NCBI GenBank assembly: GCA_940337035.1
Contig: CALNHX010002772.1
Coordinates: 104,241 to 168,240 of the forward strand
Source: Agriotes lineatus
Lineage: Eukaryota > Arthropoda > Insecta > Coleoptera > Elateridae
Direction of reading: 5' to 3'
DNA: 64,000 nt
The notes below the pieces were generated by a model, which worked only from the letters and a program-made list of their open reading frames with translations, made no database searches and was not told the origin of the DNA. The translations under genes were made by a program, and so were the position numbers. Below, piece by piece: positions 56,664 through 64,000 of this stretch. Within the stretch, counting starts at the first letter, position 1, and the number at the start of each line of letters is the position of its first letter.

Positions 56664-57192
56664 GGCCTGCAAATACCTATAACTTTCATTCACACATTCA
56701 CATAACATCTAACCAGGTGCAAACAACAGAAATAAGAATTTTCAGTCATTGGCACTGACTGCCAATAACTGAAAACACGTTAATTTTACTAGCTAATTGT
56801 TGGCACCCAAAAAATCAGTGAGGTTAGGCTAAAAAGGTTGAAATATCAAAGCAGAACAAAACTATAACACTGCCGAATAGGGCAGAAACTCCTATGCACT
56901 ATGAAAAACTCACCTCAGCTTTGCATATAACACAAAAAATAAGTCACCGTTTCTTAGAAGTTTTTCGAAAAAACTGCTGTTTACCGCAGAACGAGACACA
57001 ACCTTCATCACCGCGTCGAAGTAAAACGACCAATGCGCGGGAAACCTGTGACAGAACTACCAACAATATCGAGGTTCCTAAGCTTATGGCGGGAAATATG
57101 AAATTGTCACTCGTATATTTGTAATTTGAAAAACAATTAGACAGTGCCAATAACTAGTAGGGTGCCAACAACTGGGTGTTTTACCCTAGGTA

Positions 57193-57656
57193 CTAGGTAA
57201 AATCAGGCATGCCAATAATAAGCCGAATAAGCAGCACGTTCAAAACCAATTATTGGCAGTGGTTGCCAATGACTAAAGACTGGCACGTAAGTTTGGCTAG
57301 TAGTTGGCATGCTTAAAAAATATTTAAAATGTGATCCCAGGCTGTTGGAATGATTGGGAACTTCAAACATAACCTATATGTTATAGTTCCAAATAGGTAC
57401 TATCATAATTTTAAGCTTTTCTAAGTTAGGAGCATATGAACGAACAAATCACTTACCTTATGGAAAAAGAGTAGTAAGTGGGCTTGCCCAAACAGCCTGC
57501 AGCTACAACAACTTGACACTGCCAATAAGTGAATTCGACCGAATCCCAATCTGGCGGGAAATTTAAAAAAACACCTGCCTTACTTTGTTAAATGGAATTT
57601 TTAAACGAAACTGCCAATAACTGGAGGGGATGCCGACAATTGGGTAGCTTACCCTA
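57193..57656. mobile_element. short non-autonomous relative of the pogo composite
   Basis: The right terminus at 57631-57656 (minus strand TAGGGTAAGCTACCCAATTG) is a third copy of the composite's TIR. The left side starts with a degraded TAGGTAAAATCAGGCATGCC at about 57193. Repeated TGCCAAT/ATTGGCA lies within. It abuts the composite and the YqaJ remnant. Confidence 0.6.
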
Positions 57657-57657
57657 T

Positions 57658-58063
57658 GCATATTGACTCAAACAACCCTTTTCTTTTTGCATCTCCTGAC
57701 GGATTAATAGGAAAAGATTTTATTGTAGAGGTAAAATGTCCTTTCGTTTCTAAGGAATGTACACCACTTGAATCAGTGCGGAGAAAGAAAATTAATTCGC
57801 GGAAATACTACAGGGGCAATTATACTTAAAAACATCTCATTCCTATAATTATTAGATACAAGGGCAGTTGAACATCTGTAAAAAATAAGAGTAATTTTGC
57901 CGTTTGGTCACAGCAGGGAAATTCGATTGAAATTATTCAATGGGAGACACAATTTTGGGAAACTAACATGTTTCCGGAATTAATAGATTCCAGAAGAAAA
58001 AGAAATATTCCAATTAGGGATACAGTACAAACAGTGTCTACGGGTTTTAATAGTATAATTTAA
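57658..58063 (+). pseudogene. YqaJ-type viral recombinase/exonuclease remnant
   Basis: The plus-strand frame reads SNNPFLFASPDGLIGKD and FIVEVKCPFVSKECTPLES, with the PDG...EVKCP pattern of YqaJ (lambda-exonuclease-fold) nucleases. After a shift, LKTSHSYNY, an in-frame TAG, and IQGQLNICKK follow, then FAVWSQQGN and WETQFWETNMFPELID. The N-terminal half is missing, cut off by the element at 57193-57656. Such proteins are multi-copy in many animal genomes, often with transposons. The function of this family in insects is not established. Confidence 0.7.
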
Positions 58064-58920
58064 TTTAAAGTGTATCTATCAATAATTTTAACATAATAAG
58101 GATAAATACTGATAACTGGTTTTTTATATTTATAGACGGTCGTTAATTGTGTTATATTGTTTTTAATTTTTTTGAGAAGGAAAATGAATGAAACCAACAT
58201 CAGGAGACGCTTATAAAATATAACTACATTACTTCATATTTATGACAAACTACAGACTGTAAGTATAGAAATAGTGCACTTTTTAATTAGATGATAATTA
58301 ATACACACTAAATTAATTTTGCATGTATCTCCAAAAAGCAAAGTTGCGCTTTTTAAAAATGTGCTAATTTATGATAGCCAAGATAGATAGATACAATTAT
58401 CTACGTTGAATTCGCCACAACTATGTAAAGCTGCTACTTGAAGCAAGTTAAGAACCTATGAAAGCAAAAATATAATATATACCTTTCCAGGTGAAGATCT
58501 GTTATCTTGAACACGGTAATTAACTAGCCCAAGCTCAAGTTTAGGATTAGTTTATGAGCATTAGCTTTCTTTTTCTACTCTTAAATAGTCAAGTGTGTTG
58601 CCTAATTTCGATAAAAATTTTGGAACTTGGTGTCGTGTATATTCAATTTAATTTACTGTTATCAAGTTTTTCTACAGAAATTAAAACGTCGTTCAACATG
58701 TTCATACACATCAAATAGCAATGGCTACTTCTTCATGGTAAAAAAGTGGAAATTTTTACTTAATAGCGCTTTTATTGGCTTTTATTGTTCTGTATAAAAT
58801 TATTAATAATTCCATTTGCTACTTCATTTTTTAAGATTTTCCACCATGGGGAAGTTTTTGCATTGTATTTATTTATTATAAGTACTTTACCGCTCCTTCA
58901 TCGCCTATATTTGCTCAAGA
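58064..58920. other. unannotated AT-rich stretch
   Basis: No gene or repeat recognised. Confidence 0.4.
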
Positions 58921-58924
58921 AGGT

Positions 58925-59012
58925 GACTGGCTCGCCTTTGGCTCGCCACTCATATCCTTCTATTCGCCAGTAAAAACCCTCTTACCAAGCTAGTAATGTT
59001 AAATACTATTAA
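58925..59012. repeat. second copy of the GCCAGTAAAA hairpin family
   Basis: GACTGGCTCGCC...GGCTCGCCA...CATATCC, then CGCCAGTAAAAACC and GTAATGTTAAATACTAT, match the reverse complement of about 27886-27990. It adjoins the hAT remnant and seems to have replaced the next part of that protein. Confidence 0.7.
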
Positions 59013-59440
59013 AGCTTTTATCATATAAGCAGCTGTATCCGACAGTAGCAATCTTATTCGTTGATATTGGATTGTATCAGGCCAAAGAATTTCTAAATAG
59101 AACAAATACTTAACGTCAGTACAAAAAAAAATTATTGAAAATATATAAAATACAAACGCGGGCCTCATTGGCAAAACGTGCTACAGTTACATGGTTAGTT
59201 CTTTCTAACCACTTGGAAGCTAGCAAATTCTGAGACAGAGAGAGCTTGCCAACAATTATTTTTCCTATGTAACGACCCCTTACATCTGTAGTTTCATCTA
59301 CGGCTATCCATACTTTAGATGATCCAATATCATTTCGAATACTTGCAAGGGACTAAAAAGCATTATGATTAAAATGAGCATAGGAAATGTTTTCAATAAA
59401 TCTTGCATCTGGGTAACACCGTTCCAAATAATTCTAATAC
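58980..59440 (-). pseudogene. hAT transposase middle fragment (DUF659/CGGBP1-like lineage)
   Basis: The minus-strand frame gives SLASIRNDIGSSKVWIAVDE with TTDVRGRYIGKIIVGKL, then LLASKWLERTNHVTVARF. After a frameshift comes ILWPDTIQYQRIRLLLSDTA with AYMIKA. The VDETTDxRGRY and LLxxDAAxYMxKA patterns are those of the hAT family whose C-terminus is at 4850-5400. The zinc finger and C-terminus are missing here. Dead copy. Confidence 0.7.
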
Positions 59441-59460
59441 AGGTATAATATGTATTAGTC

Positions 59461-59540
59461 GTACATTTTAATAAACTATAAAATTATATCAGTAATTCTG
59501 GTACATTTTAATAAACTATAAAATTATATCAGTAATTCTG
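59461..59540. repeat. perfect 40-bp tandem duplication
   Basis: Unit 59461-59500, starting GTACATTTTAATAAACTATA, is followed at once by an identical copy at 59501-59540. Confidence 0.97.
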
Positions 59541-59703
59541 GTAAACTAAATTTATTTCATACTGTCCGGAAAATACAACTTTACGTCATTAATTTGAGTA
59601 CGGAAAGTGGAACATTACATTACAAGGCCGGAAAGTGGGAACATTATATCACAAGACCTGAAAGTGATGCTAGACAACTGCTGAATAATAACTCTATGTC
59701 AGG

Positions 59704-59777
59704 TTCGAGGTTATCAGGTTAGGTTTTCCGTCAGTTTTGACACAGACTGACGCAAAACCTAACCTGCTAACATCGAA
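59704..59777. repeat. 31-bp-stem hairpin with 12-nt loop
   Basis: Arms 59704-59734 (TTCGAGGTTATCAGGTTAGG...) and 59747-59777 pair with three mismatches. The loop is TTTTGACACAGA. The size is pre-miRNA-like but could equally be the meeting of two transposon ends. Confidence 0.85.
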
Positions 59778-60154
59778 TTTGACAGACTTACAGTGCCACC
59801 AACATATTCATACGTTTGAATTTTGGAATGGACTTTTTCAATGAACATGTTGTATAAAACAGTATGAAACATTGTACGATACACGGCCGTAAACCTGCCT
59901 TGTAACGTAAATTACTATTCTGTGATTGCTGCAGTTAGCAAACAGTGCTCCAACAGTTTACACTTGAAACTATATAAGCTTAATAATAATAATAAATTTG
60001 TCTTTATTGAACACACAGATTTTAACTAGTAGTAGTATCTATCGATCGACACGTTGTGTCTGTGCGAGTAATAAGACGTGTCAGTACAGCGCTTCTCGAA
60101 ATTGTTTTAAAAAGTGTGTATTGCATTGCATATATTATAAAGCTAGAATCAAAG
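59778..60154. other. 5' flank of the LINE
   Basis: A short AATAATAATAATAA tract at 59983-59998 may mark the LINE's 5' border. No other feature. Confidence 0.35.
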
Positions 60155-60870
60155 ATGGACCAGGGTGATATTTGTAAAGACAAATTACCTCCAGAAAATG
60201 ACTTTATTGTGTGTAAAGGTTGCAATAACCAAATGCATTATACCTGCTATAATGTGAGAGAAACCATCTGACGAAAATACTCGGCTGATACAAGGCCACG
60301 TGGCGATGTTCTTCTTGCAAGTTGAAAACGGAGTCTGATATCAGACATAGCCAAGATGCCGACATCAAAAACGAAAGTATTAACCCTAAGATGATATGTC
60401 TAATGATATCAGTAATTAAGGAAACTATTAAAGAAGAAGTCGTAGAAAAAATCAATACTTTTCAGAAAGCTATCCAGTTCTATTCAGAAAAGTTAGATGA
60501 ATACTCGGTCCTAATGAAATCAATGCAAAAAGAAAATGAAAATATAAAAAAACGTTACGAGGAACTTTCCGTCAAATACGACAAATTGGAAAAGGAAACG
60601 CAGGAAACCAATATAAAAATAGAAGAAGATAGACAGCATGCAAGAAACCACAATTTACAGATAGATGGAGTACCAGAAACTTCACGAGAAGATATTATGA
60701 AAACGGTGGTACTTTTAGGGAAACATGTAGGCATCGACGTATGTAGGAGCGGCGCACAGAGTCAAATCGTCAAATGCGAAAATTGGTGATGTAGAAGTTG
60801 TTAAGTTTGTCTGGTTTAACGATGCCAAACTTTTTGTCCGGAAAACTGATACCTCCTCTATAATCCGTGT
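60155..60870 (+). pseudogene. LINE ORF1: PHD-like finger, coiled coil, RRM-like start
   Basis: Starts MDQGDICKDKLPPENDFIVC at 60155 with a C-x2-C and H-x2-C pattern (CKGCNNQMHYTCYNV). A stop (60269-60271) and frameshift follow. The next frame (60322-60789) has a long Lys/Glu coiled coil (ENENIKKRYEELSVKYDKLE) and ARNHNLQIDGVPETSREDIM, which resembles the R-x-N-L-x-I-x-G-(V/I)-P-E block of ORF1 RNA-binding domains. ORF1 proteins coat the LINE RNA. Broken in at least three places. Confidence 0.75.
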
Positions 60871-60943
60871 GTTAAGTGCGGATGACATTAAATAAAGACG
60901 AAAGTGCATATAATGTAATTCTCAATATATTTTTTACGTTTTT

Positions 60944-63646
60944 ATGGATCAGTTTATAAACGATTATCAAGCTTTTGAATTCAACACCTTGCATGCAGCA
61001 AATGTCGATGGCTGTAAAACAATTCTGAACAACAATGAGGGTTTTACAATATTTCATAATAATATACGTACTATAAACAAACATTTTGACGAAATACAAA
61101 TTTTGTTAAGCCAATTTGACTTTTGCTTTGACATGGTCGCGTTATCTGAATCATGGAAGGTTTTGGATCTCTCGAATTTTAAACTTGCGGGTTATAATAC
61201 ACTTTATAATTATGAAGATATTAATCAGAATGACGGGGTTTATGTCTTTATTAAGGACTCCTTAAATTATCACCATGAATTCATTAATATAGGTCTGATT
61301 AAGTGCTTAAGAATTAATATAAATTTGAGCAGTCAAAATTTCTTTGTAACTATTATATATAGACCGCATTCTGTAAACGTAGATGTTTTCAATGATGAAA
61401 GTTTACAGAAGTATTTGAAGGATTACTGTACTCATCAAGAAGAAATAATTATAGGAGATATTAATAGTAATATTATGCAGGAACTGCCATATGTTCAAGA
61501 TTATTTAAATAATTGATATGAATCAGGTTTTTTGTCTTGTATAAACAATTACACCCGAGTCTACGATGAATCTAAAAGCTGTTTGGATCATATATTTTTG
61601 AAAACCAAAATCGATGCCGAAAACATCACTCCTCTTATTTTAGAATCAACAATCACTGATCATTTTTCAGTTATCTTGAAAGTTACTATTTCTTCAAATA
61701 TTTTACCGAAAACGAAAACGAATAAAACTAAGAAAATAAATTACAACAAATTAAAGTCTCTTTTAAGTGACGAAAATTGGGATGGCATGTTTATTCAAGA
61801 CGATATAAATTTACTGACAACAAACTTTGTTAACAAACTTAGAAATACTATAGATTCATGTACGGAAGTTTGGAAGCGGGACGTGCGATGTGTCAAAAGA
61901 AAGCCTTGGATAACAAAAGGTCTCATACAGTCTATAAAAAGAAAGACCTTTTGTTTCAAATGTATAAAAAGTATAATGATTTAGATGTACTGCGAGAATA
62001 TAAGATGTATAGAAACAAATTAAATATTTTAATTCTTAAAGCAAAAAAGAAATATTATGAAAGTAAAATCACTAATTATAAAGATGCAAGGGTGGTTTGG
62101 GACACGGTAAATCAGTCACTAAACGTAAATAAAAATTCAACGGCAGTTAAGTCAATTAAGGTCAATAATAAACATATTTCTAATAAAAAAGATATTGCGA
62201 ATGACTTTAATAAATATTATAAGCAAATTGCGGAAAAATGGCAAATGCAATTTTAAAGTCTCCCCTAGAAATTCATAATTCTTCAAAACAATTTTCTTAC
62301 AACCAACCGAAGTTTCAGAAGTTAAAGCGTGTATTGCTCAGATAAAGAAAAATAAAGCTCCAGGTTTCGATGACATTGCTGCGAACACGTTACATGAAAT
62401 ATCGGATTTCCTAGCACCTTATTTAGTTCATATCATAAATAAAATATTCGAAACCGGAACCTGTCCAGATCACTTTAAAATAGCAATTGTAAAGCCTCTG
62501 TATAAAACTGGTGACAAGTAATTAACTGAAAATTATAGGCCTTTATCGCTCTTATCAAATATTGCAAAAGTTTTTGAAGAAATCTTGAAGTCGAGAATCG
62601 TACATTTCATAGATAGCAATAATTTACTTTCTGACAAACAGTTGGTTTTAGATCTAACATAAGTGTCCAAGACGCTATAGCCCAGTTAACTAAAACGATT
62701 TATAAACATGTTGATAACAGTAGGCCAACGCTAGCTGTTTTTATCGTCATAGTAAATTGTTAGAAAAATGTATAGTATGGGTATAAGGGGAATTTCGAAT
62801 AATCTGATTAAATCTTACTTAGAAAATAGGAAATAGTATGTCAAAATTGAAGCTACACTAAACGATGTGCAGATTGTTAAATTTGGAGTCCCACAGGGAA
62901 CAGTATTAGGCCCAGTATACTATACTATACAGTATACTATACCTAAATGACCTTTTAACCAGAAATTTTCGTGGAAGCTTGTTATCTTATGCTGACGACA
63001 CGGTTGCTATTTATGATGCCGAAGATTGGTCGATTTTAGAAGGAAAAGTTCGTTGTGATCTTATAGAAATAAAAAATGGTTTGATCAAAACTAACCATGA
63101 ATCTCAGAAATACTAGGTTTCTACCTTTTGCTTCGTACAAAAGTCATCTACCTCATTTTAGTCAAATAAATATACATAAATTTGACTGCACAAGACATCA
63201 ATCCAGTTGTGATTTGTTCATACAAAGAGCAGAAACGATTAAATATCTAGGAATAACTTTGGATTCTAACCTAGGGTTAGAAATTCGAAAAGCGAATCTT
63301 AAAGATTATTTTTCAAAAAAATGCACGTTATCGTTCCCATGACTTCTATTATCAAACACAAATATTTGATGTTCGTCAGTTGTTTTGTAAAGTGGTTTTA
63401 CAAAACGTTTTTAAAAATAAAAATATTCTTAACAAAAATATCCAAGATCACACATGCTGCACTCGAAGTAAAGAGCATAATATTGCGAATATTCCAATAG
63501 CTAAGAAATCTGCTGGTCAAAGAAGCTACGAGTTCTTGGCAATTAAAATTTATAATGCTGTACCTCAAGATATAAAAAGCATAACTGCATACAGATCATA
63601 CAACCAAAGGGTAAAATTTTGGTTGCTATCGTGTCCTAGACCATAA
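60944..63646 (+). pseudogene. LINE ORF2: AP endonuclease and reverse transcriptase, CR1/jockey-like
   Basis: Endonuclease blocks are FHNNIRTINKHFDEIQ, VALSESW, YVFIKDS, VTIIYRPHS, IIIGDINSN, SCLDHIFLK and ITDHFSVIL, with one in-frame TGA at 61514-61516. RT blocks are KAPGFDDIAANTL, FKIAIVKPLYKTGD (then a TAA), NYRPLSLLSNIAKVFE, FGVPQGTVLGPV and SYADDTVAIYD with YADD at 62988-62999. The FxDxxKAFD block that carries the first catalytic Asp is deleted around 62735-62760. The end has GQRSYEFLAIKIYNAVPQDI and a terminal WLLSC. It copied its own RNA at a nicked target. Many frameshifts make it inactive. Confidence 0.88.
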
Positions 63647-64000
63647 TTATGTGCATCAATTATTTGACTAAAGTCTTTTACCATGTACTGTGATTTATGT
63701 TTTGTTTCTTTGCGCTTGTTTTTTGCTTTATGATATTTTTTTGTTTCTGGATTTGTGCCTAGTTATTTTCATTCCATTCTAGTGTACTTTGTTTTATGTA
63801 GATATGCTTGTATTGACATAATCTTTCTGTGTATTCTATTCTTATTTGTATATTTTGCACAGGTGAAATAGGTACTATACTATTGTTTTGTGGGCCCACT
63901 CTATAAATCATATCAGCTAAGTCTTCCAGGGTAAAATTTTGAGCGCTAACGAATGGTCTGCTGCATATGAGGCGACAAAAATTACAAAAGCTGTGGCCAT
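63647..64000 (+). other. probable 3' UTR of the LINE and window end
   Basis: T-rich sequence with TTTTGTTTCTTTGC-like runs and no gene. No clear poly(A) or microsatellite tail is visible before the window ends. Confidence 0.4.

Larger units (their letters stand above)
51743..57188 (-). mobile_element. pogo-type composite with two tandem transposase genes
   Basis: Left terminus TAGGGTAAACCACCCAATCA at 51743 and the inverted right terminus at 57163-57188 (minus strand TAGGGTAAAACACCCAGTTG) match over about 25 bp. Both ends start with TA, the pogo target. Between them are two divergent transposase ORFs in the same orientation with no internal TIR visible in the 300-bp gap between them. ATTGGCA/TGCCAAT motifs recur at both ends. 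Confidence 0.75.

Overview
This window is eukaryotic and almost certainly from an insect. It is AT-rich, dense in transposons, and carries short (52-62 nt) GT-AG introns and many arthropod element types: mariner, piggyBac, pogo/Tigger, ISL2EU-like, hAT, Helitron, BEL/Pao, Polinton/Maverick and several LINEs. I could not place the order. I found no rRNA, tRNA, CRISPR or recognisable housekeeping gene. The one possible non-transposon gene is a small two-exon PHD-finger ORF near 9.6-10.0 kb, and it too may belong to an element.

Layout, left to right. 0.9-2.1 kb: mariner transposase on the minus strand. 4.5-5.6 kb: internally deleted hAT element. 5.9-6.5 kb: tail of a LINE with a restriction-like endonuclease, sitting between two TAA/ATT microsatellites. 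6.7-9.3 kb: a fold-back, fragments of two repeat-associated protein families, and two copies of one dispersed repeat facing each other. 9.6-12.3 kb: PHD ORF, ISL2EU-like transposase with one short intron, a Helitron end, and a PIN/FEN-like fragment. 12.7-18.2 kb: a pogo/Tigger element followed by a TA-flanked inverted-repeat element that has been split by a piggyBac with clean TTAA duplications. 19.1-25.8 kb: a large non-coding LTR element (element B, minus strand) whose upstream LTR carries a Helitron full of GGGAC-type repeats. 25.8-26.8 kb: another pogo remnant. 27.9-30.3 kb: fold-back repeats and an old LTR or leader region. 30.4-36.8 kb: a very young non-coding LTR element (element A) with 1984-bp LTRs, PBS, PPT and a probable 4-bp target duplication. 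37.9-38.9 kb: 5'-truncated LINE. 41.7-45.7 kb: Polinton-type protein-primed DNA polymerase, decayed. 46.3-50.2 kb: BEL/Pao gag-pol, decayed and split by a dispersed repeat. 51.7-57.7 kb: a pogo-type composite with two divergent transposases in tandem. 57.7-58.1 kb: YqaJ nuclease remnant. 59.0-59.4 kb: second hAT fragment. 60-63.9 kb: CR1/jockey-like LINE on the plus strand.

These pieces do not form a pathway. The window is a layered record of insertions. The order can be read in places: piggyBac went into an inverted-repeat element, a Helitron into an LTR, and a dispersed repeat into BEL/Pao. The youngest insertion I can see is LTR element A, with about five differences noticed across 1984 bp. 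The least damaged coding region is the 54.9-56.7 kb pogo transposase, which has a single in-frame stop. The most interesting material is the pair of large LTR elements without gag or pol, the tandem-transposase pogo composite, and the several long hairpins, which could be sources of small RNA.

All family calls rest on reading motifs by eye. No database search was possible. Many long open frames in the CGG-rich LTRs and the GGGAC repeats are composition artefacts and are left out.
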